NCBI GenBank assembly: GCA_036872755.1
Contig: JAVHNS010000003.1
Location: 3,625,395-3,689,394 of the forward strand
Reading direction: 5' to 3'
Length of the DNA stretch: 64,000 bases
Origin: Orbilia blumenaviensis
Taxonomy: Eukaryota > Ascomycota > Orbiliomycetes > Orbiliales > Orbiliaceae
In this document: positions 46,701-60,589 of the stretch, one piece after another
Layout: each line of letters begins with the position of its first letter
How positions within the stretch are numbered: the first letter of the stretch is position 1
Program-made: the position numbers and the translations under genes
The notes under the pieces: generated by a model
Database searches by the model: none
What the model was told of the DNA's origin: nothing
The model's input: the letters and a program-made list of their open reading frames with translations, nothing else

Positions 46701-49700
46701 AAAAATAACAATCACTATTCAACATCCAATATAAAACCCTAAAATATTGTTTGATATTATTAATTATATATATATTTAAATATTAATTGACTAAAATAAA
46801 AAAAAAAATAAATATCAAAAATTTTTTAAATAAATTATTTATTATTTTTAATAATAAATTGAAAACCTCTAAAAATATAACATTTAACATTTAATAAAGT
46901 TTTTTAAGTAGCATCCAAATTAATAATTAAAAAATTTAGAAGTTACTTATTTAATTTAATATTTTAAATATTAATTTATCGATTTTTTTTCTAAAATAAA
47001 GATAATTAAGTTTTATTATTTTTAATATTAAAATTTAAATCTTCAATATCATTATCTAAATCTTTAGTTTTAGATTTTGAGTTTTGATTATTGTTTGTGG
47101 TTTGTTTTTTATTATTTGATGGAATATCCTCCATTTCATTTATAGTTACTTGTAAAGATAATAATTAAATTAAAATTTTGTGAGTATTAGGGATAAATTT
47201 ATGTAAAAAATTTAAAAAAGCTTTCAGTAGATGTTGAACATCTAAAATAGATTATTAAATAGTTATTAAAAGATTAAAATCTTGTAATTAGAAAAGCATT
47301 TTTTTCTAATATGTAGTAAGAATTTAAAAATAAAAATTTATCTAATTAGAGGTTTTATATTTTTTTTTCATTTAATATTAATGCGCTAACTCTAAAGTAT
47401 TCATTAATTAACTTGTTAATGTCTCCTACAAACATATAGAGTTTTTATAATAACTCAGTTAATACATTTTAATTGTGTTAAAAAAATTAAGTTGATTTAA
47501 TTTTTTATTAAATTGAATATTAATTTTTATATATTTATAAACAATGCAATTACAAATAAATATTTTTGAATTACAGCTATAAATACATAGTTAACGTTCA
47601 ACATCCTCCAATTCTTTTTCACGCTTTTTTTCTAATTTCTTTTTTAATTTAAAATTATAATAAATATAAAATATATTATTGTATAAATGAAATTGTTTCC
47701 AAAAATATTTAAAATATTTTATTATCACTTTGGTATAATTATAATATTACACAAATAAATAAAATTCAAAATAATTTTGAATATATCAAAAAAAGTTATT
47801 AAATATCAAACACTAATTAGTTATTAAATACTAAAAAGCAACTATAGACATATATAAGAAAATTTGTCTAATTATTCTTAACTCTTTTTCTTACCATTAC
47901 GTAATCTAATCAAAGGATTTTTGAAATTTAAGAAAATTAGAATACAATGAGAATTTAATTTAGATTTTATTAAACTTGTTAACATGTTTATAGATTTTTA
48001 TAAATATTATTAATTATATTAAAATATTTTTAAAAATTTTAAAATAGATTTTATATAATAGATTGGATTTGGATATTTATGATGATTAAATGGAAAGCAG
48101 CTAACAAAAGACTATATTTATACTACAAAAATATTACACATTCATTTTATTAATATATTTTTTTTTATTTATTTTATTAATTACAATTTAAAGTTTGTTT
48201 TTAATGTTTTTGTATTATTTATAATCACACTCAAAATTTTGAAGGTTGTATATTTTTAGATTTTAAATATCTATTTCACAAATTAAATAAAAATTTATTT
48301 TAATATTAAATAACTTGATATATTCCATATAATTTACAATTTAATTAATTAATTTAAAATAATAATTTTATATTTTTCTATTTTCAAAAAAAAATTCAAA
48401 AGTGTGTTTTAAAGGATTTTAAATATTGTTTAATGGATGTTGAAGATTATTTAGTAGTTTCAAAAATTTAAAAATAAAATTTTAAATAACTTGATTAATT
48501 AATAATTTTTGACCTTTGGATAAGAAAATCTTTTTGAAAAAAATCAATAATAACGCAAAAAAAATCCATAAATAATACAACAATTATAAATAGACAGTTA
48601 ATAACAAATTAATAATAGTTATATATATTAATTAAGTTTTTTTATTTTTAAAAAAATTTATTAAATATGTAGTATTAAATGTGAGAATATATAAAACAAA
48701 TATTGCATTAATTAAAAAAATTTCCTATTAAACAGTTAGTAGTAAGTTATAAATATATTTATAATATATTTAATTTATATATTCCACCATTAATTTTTTA
48801 ATTTAATTTTATTATACATATATTTACTTTTATTATTATATTTTTTATAAAATATAATTATCAAATATTTAATATATGCTAATTAATAGAAAAAATGGCA
48901 AATGTAGTTAACTAAATTTTTTTAAAAATATGAAATCACTAATAATCCAAAAACTTCAAAATCATAAATAAATTTTTGGAAATTTAATTGTAAATTATTA
49001 CTTATAACATTTAGTAATTTTTAGAAAATATAATTTGATGAGAAAGAATTAATATTAAACATTAAGAAATTATTATTAAAATATTCATTGATTTTGGATT
49101 TTATAAATTTATTTTAAATAAGTTAATTTATTAGATTATACTCCTATTTATTTTTAAATGAGTAGTAAAGTGTATTAAAAAAATTTATATATATAAAATC
49201 ATCTCATAATAAACATCCAATATTTATGTAATACTCTCATTTAACAAGTTTTTTAATTGGTATATCAAATTCCTAAATATCTATTAATATTTTATAATTT
49301 TTATTAAATACTAATTAATAATTAATGTTGTTGTTAAATTATATTCACTCATTAACATATTTTTTTATCATATATTAATTATAAAATTTTTTACAATTAT
49401 ATTTATTTTTGTATAAAAAACACCAAAAAATTTTAATAAATATTTAATATCCCATAACCATCCAATAAATTTTAATTACTTATTAAAATTATAAAAATAA
49501 TATTAACAATACAAAATTATTTTCACAAACAATAAAAAATTAATATATTACTATAATAACCATATTTATTCTCTACTGATGATAAGTTTAAATCAACCAT
49601 AATATTTTAATATAAAAATTTTTTTTAATAAAATATATAAAATAATTTTAATAGAATATATAAAATAAGGCAAGTTGAAATTAAAAAAAGAAAAAACAAT

Positions 49701-52700
49701 ACATATATAAAAATTCTATTAGTTAATAACTTGCTTAAAACATATTATCACCATCCAACAATAATCTTTAACAAGTGCAAAAAATTAACAACACAAAATT
49801 TTAATATGTAAAATTTTATATAAAATATTTAAAATTATAATATTAAAAATATGTTAAAGATTGAATTTAAAACTATAAATACAAAATCATCAATAACCAT
49901 CTATTACAAATTGATTATATAATACTATTATATATATAACAACTACTATAATACCTAAAATCCCCTTTACCTTACTTAATAATACTATATAAAATAGATT
50001 AAAATTTATTTATTTTTTAATTATATTTTCTTTCATATAAAATAAATATCTTATAAAAATTTTACTTATAGTTAGTCATTATTTATAACTATTTTATTTT
50101 CATATATTTAAAATAAATTTTAAAAATTTATTTATAATTATTTACTATTTATAATTATTTTATATTTATAATTTTATATTTATATATTTAAAATAAATTT
50201 ATAAAATTCATTTATAATTAGTTATTATTTATAGTTATTTTGTATTTATATATTTGAAACAAAATTAAAAATTTAATATTTATATATTATTTATTATATT
50301 TTTTTAATATAAATTTACTAAATCTTCTTTTTCTTTTTTATTTTTTTTTAAATTTTCTAAATTTATTGAATAATGTAAATTTTAAAAGTCTTTAGATTAA
50401 AATAAGTTTGATATTGTTATAGATAGTAAGTTTTAAGATGTTGATTGTTAATTAATAGATTTAAGAATTAATAGATATTATTTAACTATTTTAAATGAGA
50501 TTGATATTTAAAAAAAAAACAAACATAAAATTTAGGAAGATTTTTAGAGTTTGATTAAATTTTATGATTAAGTTTTTTTTGAATATGATATTAAATTTTT
50601 TATATTAAGTTTATCTTTTTAAAATTTATTATATTTTGAATTATTATTTATTGATTTAATTGTATTAAACGAAGATTAGTTTTTTGAAGATTTTCAGGAT
50701 TCTTTGGAGTTTCTTTTAAAGTTTAGGATTAGAAGGTTATTGTTATGTTGATTTTTTAAATATTATTACAGTCTGATTTTATATATTTTACCAATTTTAG
50801 AGCAGATTTCAGAAGCCACTAACCGTCCTAAAAAATATATTGAATATCAGTTATTTTCTAATTTCTCTTTGTTATTTTCGAATTAGTCAAAAACTGTTAA
50901 CAAAAAGTTTGCTCATTTTCCAACTTTTAAAATAATTTCTAATAATTTCATATCTCAAAAAACATCTTCAACCTTTTACCATCTAATAAAAATTTTACAT
51001 TATCAAAATCTAAAATTAAGAATACCACCAAAAAAAAAAGTTGGGTTTTCAAAACTAACTCACACAAAACAAACAAAAAGCTCAATATTTTAACTTAATA
51101 TATTTTAAATTTTATATCAGATTTTAATCATTTGTTAATAATTTAAGTTAATTATTATTTTAAAAAATTAAAAATATAAGTACAACAAAAATAACGATAA
51201 TATTACTCTTACCAAAAACAAGTTTAATAATATGTAATTTAATTTCAATAATCTCTATAATAACTCTAATAAATTGTTAAATGTATTAAAAAAAATTAAA
51301 AACATCTATTAATATATTTTATAATAAATAATAATTTTAAAATTTAAATTTAAAATAAAAAAGTTTTTAAATAAATTAACAATTTTAATAATTTATATAA
51401 ATAATAATATTGAATATTTTAAATTTAAATTAGAAATAGAAGTATACTATTAAATAATTTTTAAACATTTAAAATCTTTTAATTAATAAATATTATTTTA
51501 ATAAACTTTATTAAATTTTATAAAATCAACTTTTTTATTAATAAAGTTTAAAATAAAAAAATGTTTAATAATTGGAATAATAAATTTATAAAATTAATTA
51601 ACATTACAAAAATAAATGGTAATAATTTTGAAAATAATAAAGATAATTTAAATATTTTAAATAATAGGAATAATAATTTGAGTACCTTAGATAATGGGAA
51701 TAATAATTCAAATACCTCAAATAATAGGAATGATAATTTAAATACCCCAAATAATAAGAAAAATGAAGCTAGTATTTTAAAAAATAGAGATAATTTTCTA
51801 AACAAAGAATGGGAAATTATATAATATACTTTTAGTTAGTAGGATTAGAGAAAATAGGCTGGTATAAATAATCAAAAAAGATGTGAGTTTATCGATTTTA
51901 TAATTTATAATTTTTGGTTCAATTTTATTAAAGTTTTGGTGATTTTTTAAGAGTGGGAGGATGTTGGTTGTTTTGTAGTTGATAGTAATGATTTAATTGT
52001 TGATATTTTTTGTGTTATTAAAGATTTTGTTTTGGATTGTTTTAAAAAAATGAAGGAGAGTATGAGGGAGTTATATTGCTTTAATGTTTATTAAAGAGTT
52101 ATAATTTTTAAAAATAAAAAAATTGTAGGCTGTGTAAAGATGGTTGTGGATGTTAAGCATCTGAAGGAAACTTTTGAAAAAAAGGTAAAAGATAATGTGA
52201 GAGTTAAAATTGCTAAGGATATTGCATCAAATAAATTTATATATTTTAAATTTTTTATATATTTATAAGTATGTTAATAATTTTTATTATTTAATATATA
52301 CTCTTCTAACAAATAAAATATCTGTTTTATTTATTCCAATCCCTTTATTAATTATTATTGGATTTTTAGTGTCAAATATTATTTTTAAAAAAATTATTTT
52401 AAAAGTTTATTATTTATTTCCAGATAATAAATTAATTTTTATTTTTAAAGATGTTATTACAAATGTTTTAAATAATGGTATGTATTTAATTTAAAATAAC
52501 AAATTTAATATTGTTTAATAAATATTTTTAAATAATTATTATTATATAGATTATTTTTAAATTATTTTAAACAACATCAATAATTTTTACCTTAATTTAA
52601 ATAATTTACTGTATATTTATTGTTTATTTAATATTACATATAAAAGTCTTAGAAATTATATTATTTTGCATTTTAATTAAGATTTAAGGAATTAGATTAG

Positions 52701-53604
52701 GGATTGTGAAAAATTGTTAATAAATAAAGAAGATATTGGAGTTTATAAACTATTTAAACTTTATGCAATTTTATATAAAAATTTATAGGCAAATAATACA
52801 CCTCTTCTTAGAAAAAATATTTAATTAAATATTAACCATTATCTAATAATAATTGGTAGAAATATTGGTAAAGATAAAAGTAAAGATAAAATTATTAAGT
52901 AATTTTTAGAGTTTATGTTGAAAAAAAAAAAAGATTTAGATATGAAAAAAAATTAAAAAAAATTTTGATTATTTTAAATAGATTAAAATTTTTGGGGGTT
53001 TAGTGGTGGATGGTAAAAATTGGAAGATAAACAATGAATATTGGGAAGTAAATTAAAAATTTAAAAAAGATAATATAAAGAACAAAAAAATTTTTAATAA
53101 AAATATTAATGATTATAATATATATTATTATAATAAAAAGAAAACAGATAATAAAAATTTGGAATAAAAAAATAAAAATTATAATAAAATTAATATTAAT
53201 TTTTTTTTTTTTTTTTTTAAAAATTTTATAGTTTATTTAGAAGTACAATTAATAAATTTTATTATTTTTTTCTAAAAATTTTATCATAAATTGTTAAAAT
53301 CTACCTGCATCTGAATATTAACTTAATTATCAAAAACATAAATATAATCACATATATTATAATAATTACTAATATCTTAAACTACTAACAATAAACTTCC
53401 AATACTGTACATCTATTATAAATCAATTTTTAATTATAAACTATTTAGAATAATTTTAGTTGTTACTAAAATTTTTGATATAATTTTGTCTAGCTTGCTT
53501 AAGTTGGTAGATTTTCAGTGTTTACTAATTGTTTTCCAAGGTTTTTGCCTGCTTCCCAGCACTTTATATATTGGCTTCCCAGCTTGCTTAATTTTTTCCT
53601 GATG
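43741..53604. mobile_element. 9,864-bp element with terminal inverted repeats inserted in the helicase fossil
   Basis: Comparison with Y2 shows a clean insertion. Left end CATCAGCAAAAAAAAG and right end, read on the other strand, CATCAGGAAAAAATT form short terminal inverted repeats. GCTTCCCAG motifs occur within 60 bases of each end (43763; 53561, 53574). The helicase frame is restored exactly if a 2-bp TT target duplication (43739-43740 and 53605-53606) is assumed. The interior is AT-rich and mutated; fragments of open frame exist (for example 51990-52250, with KMKESMRELYCFN and VVDVKHLKETFEKK), but no transposase could be recognised. It is not seen elsewhere in the window. Probably a DNA transposon; class unknown. 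Confidence 0.65.
51990..52250 (+). pseudogene. broken coding remnant inside the 9.9-kb element
   Basis: In one + frame a protein-like stretch with Lys, Glu, Arg, Val and Met appears (…DFVLDCFKKMKESMRELYC then …KMVVDVKHLKETFEKKV), interrupted by a stop. Unlike the surrounding AT noise, it has balanced residue use. No family recognised. Confidence 0.3.
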
Positions 53605-54215
53605 TTATTATTTGGTTTGAACTTAAAATTCAATACGTAGCCAGAACTAGCTATAAAAATAGTCAAAAGATCGTACATAACCTGTTATATAGATGGAGCA
53701 AAGATAATAAGTCTAAACACAAACGGACGATTTGTTTTGTCAATTCTAAAAAATTGACTAAGCAGTTTAGCGCGAAATTTAAGATTTTATACTATCATAC
53801 AGACATAAACAACAAAACCAAAGTATTCGATAAATGACGTTTAACAAAAAAATTGTCTAAAAAAATCATTATAACAACTGCAGCTTTATATCAAGGTATT
53901 GATTTTAATAATATAGATCTAATAATTATGCTAAAATCATCCAACTCGATTTACCATTTTATTTAAGTTATAAATAGAAGTGGTAGGGATAGTAATACCA
54001 CTTTTGTTGTGATTGTAATTCCTAATAATTAACAACCAAAGTTTTCCTCCAAAGTAGTTACTTCTAAAATATTTATAAAGAAGTTTTTAATTACCTAGAA
54101 TTATAAATAGTTAATATTAAGCTATAGCATGGATAACATAATTAAATCTTACAATTGCAATAATTTTAATCAAATTAACTATAATAACTGCGCTAAATCC
54201 ACCAATCATACCAAA
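53605..54215 (+). pseudogene. RecQ-type telomere-linked helicase, C-terminal half (Y3)
   Basis: Continues the gene broken at 43740. Codons in phase with 53607 read IQYVARTSYKN, then RTICFVNSKKLTKQF at ~53724 (motif IV), then IIITTAALYQGIDFNNIDL at ~53867 (motif V) and VINRSGRDS at ~53970 (motif VI, QxxGRxGR type). A Cys-rich end around 54120-54210 (YSMDNII, NCNNF, NNCAKS) fits the RecQ zinc-binding region with several Cys and Arg lost. In-frame stops include CAA to TAA just before VINRSGRDS, a classic RIP change. The other stop, after KVFDK, replaces the expected Trp. It is a pseudogene, but the motif order leaves little doubt about the family. Confidence 0.8.
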
Positions 54216-55136
54216 AAAATTTTTTTATAATTTATAAAAAGTTTACCACTTATTAAAATAAACAACTTACCCACCATAACAAAAACCAAATATAAAACCA
54301 TTACAAACCAAGAAACCCCAATTTTAAAATCAATTATTCAAACCCAGCTCCACCATAATAAAAAATAAATACACTTACAAATAACAGTTAAACAAAATCA
54401 ATTAAACAGATTAAAAACCAATATACTAATATTTTTGTAAACATATTTTATATACCATTTAAACACACTCTTATCAAAATAATCTATTATGACACAACAA
54501 ACACATTCCTTTCATAACTACTTTTAAAAATGATAGATTAATAATTTAAAAATAAAATTAAGAAACAATAACTCTTATTATTATTATTTTTTACCAAATT
54601 AAATTTACAAGAGAATAAAGGCTAAAACTCCCTACAACAAAAAATATAAACACACGATAATATCACTCTACTAGATTATTTTTCATTCAAACAAACACCA
54701 TACATTGATTCTTATAATAACTCAGACTAAGAATTTCAAAAAATTTACAAATTAATACAATAAAAGTTATACTTTCAAAAAAATGTGTAATTGCAATACT
54801 ATTTAACTTATAACAAATATAACAAACGCGTATACATCAATAAAAACAACTTAATGCTTAATCAATAATCAGAATGTTCCAACTTTTCTTTAATTTAAGT
54901 TTTTATTTTATTTAAAATAACTTTTTTTTATTAATATTAATATTTAATTTATTATTTATTGTGTATTAAAATATAATAATTTTATAGTTATTTAATTGTT
55001 TGATTTTTTTAATCTTTATTCAGAATATAAAAACATGTGTAATTATATTAGTTTAGATTTTGTGTTACTTCCTTAAGAATTACTTTAAGTAAAATAAAAG
55101 TTATATTATTAGTATTATCTTAATTATATTTTTAAA

Positions 55137-55440
55137 TTAATATAAAAAGCTTTTTAATAATCATTATCTGGTTATTAGTATAAATGCTTTATATGTATTA
55201 TTTAATTATTAAACTAGTATAAAAAGCTTCCTGATAATTACTGTCTCAATTATCAGTACAAATACTTTGTATATACTGTTTAATTATTGAACTAGTATAA
55301 AAAGCTTTTTAATAATCACTATCTTAATTACTAATATGAACACTTTATGTGCATTGTTTGATTATTGAACTGGTATAAAAAGCTCCCTAATAACTGTTAT
55401 CTCAGTTATTGGTACAGATGTTTTTTGTATATTGTTTGGT
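55137..55440 (+). repeat. 77-bp tandem repeat in Y3
   Basis: Four units with TATAAAAAGCTTTTTAATAA and TATTTAATTATT, matching 30687-31005 in Y2 with fewer mutations. Confidence 0.6.
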
Positions 55441-56789
55441 GAATTTGTTTTAATTTTGTTGCTGTGCAGTTACTAGATTTATCCGCTATGTTGAGGTGCA
55501 GGTTCTTCAGGTGAGGGCGCTGTAGTGTCCTAATTTTAAAAAAAATTGGTATTTCTAGGAGAAAATTATGCTGGATATAAACTAATTAATTTTAAATTTG
55601 TTATTTTATAAATTATTAAATTTGAAAATATTATAAATATGATGTTGGTATAAGTGGTTTGTAAGTAATAAGTATAATTTGTATTAATAAAATTTTAAGC
55701 TAAAGCTTTTATTGATTTTATTAGTATATAAATTTAGTTATTGGTGTATGTTTTATTAAATTAAAATGTATTGAATGTTTTAATAGATTTGTTTTGGTGA
55801 TTTTATTATTATTTGATTATAATGTTTGGTTTATAGTAGTTTAGAATGAATTTTTGAGAATTGTAATTTTGATTTTTATTTAAAAAAATTAATATTGGAT
55901 GTATTTTAATTTAAAAATTGAGATTTTAAGTATTTGTATTGTTTAGTTATTACTATTTTGGTTGTAGTAAAGTAGAAGATTATTGGAAGAGAAATTTGAG
56001 TAGATAGGTGAGGTATTTAATGATTGTTGTGTTGATTATCAGTACAGACATTTGTTTTACATAGAAGATGGTTGGCAGTTTTTATGGTGTTAATTCATTT
56101 AAAACTTTAGGTTTTAGAGATGTAAAATATTAGTATGTTTGTTTTGTAGATTAAGTTGAATATTGTAAATGAGCAGATTTATTATTAAGATTTGTATCAA
56201 TTTTGTAGTATAATCTAGAAATGTAGTAATTAGCGTTTTTTCAGTTTTTCTTCCATAGAAAGCTTTGCATATTAGAAATTAATTAGTACAGATATGGGAA
56301 TTATAATTTGTATATTAATTATTTAGTGAATTTATTTTAGTTTTATTATTTAGTAGCTACTAAACTCATTTATTGTGTTAAAGTATAGGTTCATCAAGGA
56401 AAAAGTTTTACTGTAACTTATAGTACCCTAGTATATTATAAAATTAATAAGTTTTAATTAATTTATAAATTATCAATTTATTTATATCCACTTTAGAGAA
56501 TTGTGTTTTTTAAACTAATTTGTTTATTTATATAAAATATGGTTAGTTTTTTACTTAAATATTTTTTAATTAAATTCAACATCTATTACATCTTACAATA
56601 TAATGTCAGTTTAAAAAATTGAAAATCAATTGATTAAACAAGATTATAGTGGCTGTTTCGATTAATTTTCTTCTTCTCTCTTTTTCCCTTTTTCCTTTCA
56701 CCAACTAATTAGAACAACTGGCGACCAAAGGGTTTAAGAGAAAAAATTTTCTTTTGATTTTTGAAATTTTTAAAAACCCTCAGTTTTTA

Positions 56790-57068
56790 ATAATATTAAT
56801 TTTATTGCATACTATTACAACCCCGTTTACTTATTAAAACATACAAAACACTAATTCTGTTACATATTATTACAATCCCACTTACTTGTTAGAATATGTG
56901 AGATGCTAATTCTGTTACATATTATTACAACCCCACCTATTTATTAGAACATGTAAGATATTAATTCTATTACATACTATTACAACCCCACTTACTTATT
57001 AAAACATACAAAATACTAATTCTATTGTATATTATTACAACCCCACTTACTTATTAGAACACATGAGA
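56790..57068 (+). repeat. 55-bp tandem repeat in Y3
   Basis: Five units with TAATTCTRTTACATATTATT and ACAACCCCACTTACTTATTA. Guanines have nearly vanished while cytosines remain, the opposite of neighbouring tracts. Confidence 0.65.
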
Positions 57069-57714
57069 TACAAAACTATTTTTAACTACAACTTCAATTT
57101 AATTATACTAATAACAAATTAACAAATAATTAAACTCAACTACTAAAGCAAAAATTTTTTAATTCACAAAAATATACCCAACAACTCAAAAACCACCGAG
57201 CAAATTTTAGCAATAATTTAATTACATACTATTACAACCACACATTTAAAACATACAAAACCCTTAGAAACCTTCTCATTTATAAAAATAAAATAATATA
57301 ATTCTAATAATCTTATCTAACAATTCCAACAAACTATATCCTCACCAACTCCACTTCACTACCCCTTTATAATTTTAACCCTAATAACAAACCCAACCAA
57401 ATCAATACACTAACCCAATTAACTATATCCCAAATTAAACCAACAAAATATAATCAACATCCAACTATAATAACTAATAACACAAACTTTTAAACTCAAA
57501 AATTAATCTAAACCTTTGACACAAATAATTCTCCTAAAAAAAAAATTAAAATCAATTCCCCAAGTTCATATTGGACTATAACTGGTAAATAAATGCCAAC
57601 CAAAGGCCTCTTACACTGGATACCCTTTTCTTCAGAATAACCAAAAGCAGTTACATTATAAGACAATAAATTGATATTAATTAATTATATATTTTTTTAA
57701 ACCATAATTAGTTT

Positions 57715-58160
57715 AAGGTGAGTAATACAAATTATCTTATAATACATTCAAAGTAAATGGTAGGTTATAAAAAGTTTAATTGTTTGGTTTTAGCCCGTAT
57801 ATTGGGGTTGATTTCTTAGGTAATCTAGTGGATAGGTAGTTGGTAATGGAGTATTAGCTAGAGGTTTTTTATATGTTTTATTTTGCAGTTTGGGAGTGGT
57901 GCGGAGGCAGCTAAACAAATAACTATGCTTGCCAATAGTTAAGCTGTTTGAATTATTACCAGCTTGAGATTGAGTTTGCAAGTATCTTATAATGTGTTTA
58001 AGATGAATGGTGGGTTGTAGGAAGTTTAATTATTTAGCTCTGGCTTGCACATTAAAATTGATTCCCCAGGTAATTTAGCAGATAAATAACTAGTAATGGA
58101 GTACTAATTAAAAGCCTTTTATATATTTTATCTTATAATTTAGGAATAATACAGAAGTAA
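57715..58160 (+). repeat. 250-bp tandem repeat in Y3 (~2 copies)
   Basis: GGTTATAAAAAGTTTAATTG at ~57763 and GGGTTGTAGGAAGTTTAATT at ~58013 mark the two units; Y2 has about four. The small minus-strand ORF here is a chance frame in the G-rich tract. Confidence 0.55.
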
Positions 58161-59389
58161 TTAAATAAATAATTATATCTTATTCAAATAAAAATTTTAT
58201 TTTTACAAAAATTTTATTTATATTAATGTTATCTTTTTTATTGTAAAGGTTTTAGTTTATATAATTTTGTTAATTTTATTATTAAATTTTTTGATATTTA
58301 AATTTTTTATTTATTAATTATAATTTATCTTAATTTCACTATTTTATAAACAATTATTAAATTTACCTACTATGTTGAAACATAAATTATTCTAGATAAG
58401 AGTATGATAAACAGGTATTTATCCATTATATTAATTAATAAATTCAATTAGATTAATTAATATAACCAATTAAATTAGCAATAAATTTATTACTTAACTA
58501 GTTAAATTTAGATTTTAATTAAAACCTATATAACTTATTTTAGCTTCCTTGCATTTTTATATAATTATTAAATTTACCTATTATATTAAGATGTAGGTTA
58601 TTTTAGGTAAAATTTAATTATTATAAATTATATAACAGTTTATAACCAACAATACACTATTAACTACAATTTAATTATATTTTCATTAATAGTTCTACTC
58701 CACTAGCTCATTCACAACACCCATTATCACAAATTCTCTCCTTTTATCTTTCAATCCCAACTCAACTTATAAAACTTCAATACTAAGTTATAATTATTTT
58801 TAATTATTTTATAACAAAAGCAACTTTTAATTACTTTCCTCTTATATATTCTACAATCTCATATATTACCCAAAGTACCAAACACAACACACTTACCAAA
58901 TCTACCAATTCAATTACACCACTTTTATTAGTGTAATAAGCAAATATAACCACAATCATATATTTTAAATAAAAAAATAAAAATCAATATTAAAAAAATT
59001 TAAAAGGAAAATAAGAAAACAAGTCACCCTATATATAACCAAAAATAAAATAATTAATGGCTATATAAACAATCTTTCAATAAAAACCCACCCTATATAT
59101 AATTAAAAATAAAATAATTAATTATTATATATAATCATACACAAAATAACTAATTACTATATAAAAAATCATTCAATAAAAAGTTACCCTATATATAATT
59201 AAAAATAAAATAACTAACTATCATATATAATCACACACAAAGTAATTAATTATTATAGTTTTTCATTAAAAACTTAAATTCACCCTATATATAATTAAAA
59301 ACAAAATAATTAATTTATATATATTATTAAAATAATTTTATTATATTTTACTATACTTAAAATTAATTAAGCACAATCAGACTATACTA

Positions 59390-60585
59390 AACTAATTTAC
59401 AGATTAATTAATAATTAATTTATAAACCAATCTGAAAATCAGTTTGTAAACCAATTTGTAAACCAACCTATAAATCAGTTTGTGAATTAATTTATAAACC
59501 AACCTATAAACCAATTTATAAACTAGCTTGTAAACCAGTTAATAACCAGCTTATAAACCAGTTTGTGAACCAGTCTGTGAATTAGCTAGTAATCAGTTTG
59601 TGAATTAACTTGCGAATTAGCTTATGAACCAGCTTGTAAACCAGCTAATAGCAAGTTTATAAACCAACTTGCGAATCAGCCTGTGAACCAGTTTGCAAAT
59701 CAGCTAACAGCCAGCTTCTAAACCAACCTGTGAACCAGCTTGTGAACCAGTCTGTAAACCAGCTAGTAACCAGCTTGTGAACCAGCCTGTGAACCAGCCT
59801 GTGAACTAGCTAGCAACCAGCCTGTAAACCAGCTTGCGAATCAGCTTGTAAACCAGCTTGCGAATCAGCCTATGAACCAGCTTGCGAACCAGCTAGTAGC
59901 CAGCTTGTGAACTACCCTATGAACCAGCCTGTGAACCAGCTAGTAGCCAGCCTGTGAACCAACTTGCGAACCAGCTCGTGAACCAGTCTGCGAACCAGCT
60001 AGTAGCGAGCTTGTGAACCAACTTGCGAACCAGCCTGTGAACTAGCTTGTGAATCAGCTAGCAGCCAGCTTTTGAACCAGTTTATGAACTAGTCTATAAA
60101 TTAGCCTGTGAATTAGCTAATAACCAGCTTATAAACCAGCCTGCAAACCAGCTAGTAGTTAACTTGTAAACCAGCTTATGAACCAGTTTGTAAACTAATT
60201 AGCAACCAGCCTGTAAACCAACTTGTAAATTAATTTGTGAACCAACTTGTAAACCAGTTAATAGCTAGCTTACAAACCAACTTATAAATCAGCTTATAAA
60301 CCAACCTGCAAACCAGTTAGTAGTTAGCTTATAAACCAACCTATAAACTAGCCTGTAAATTAACTAGTAATCAGCTTATAAACCAGCTTATAAACCAGCC
60401 TGTAAACCAGCTTATGAACCAGCTAATAACCAACTTGTAAACTAACTTATAAACCAGCCTATAAACTAACTAACAACCAGCCTATGAACCAACTTGCAAA
60501 CCAACTCATAAATTAATTTATATACCAACTAATAATTAGCTTATAAACTAATCTATAAATTAATTTATAAATCAATTTGTTATTA
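59390..60585 (+). repeat. 12-bp satellite block in Y3, largely unmutated
   Basis: About 95 units of ACCAGCYTGTRA with regular variants ACCAGCTAGTAG. The centre (59600-60080) is GC-normal, the edges grade into RIP-mutated AATTAATTTATA forms. It is the best view of the original satellite. Confidence 0.8.
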
Positions 60586-60589
60586 ATAA

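Noticed and set aside
45271..52494. ORFs at 45271-45579, 45834-46022, 51561-51824 and 52210-52494 inside the 9.9-kb element
   Set aside because: Ile/Asn/Leu/Lys-rich frames expected by chance in A+T-rich DNA; none shows a transposase motif.
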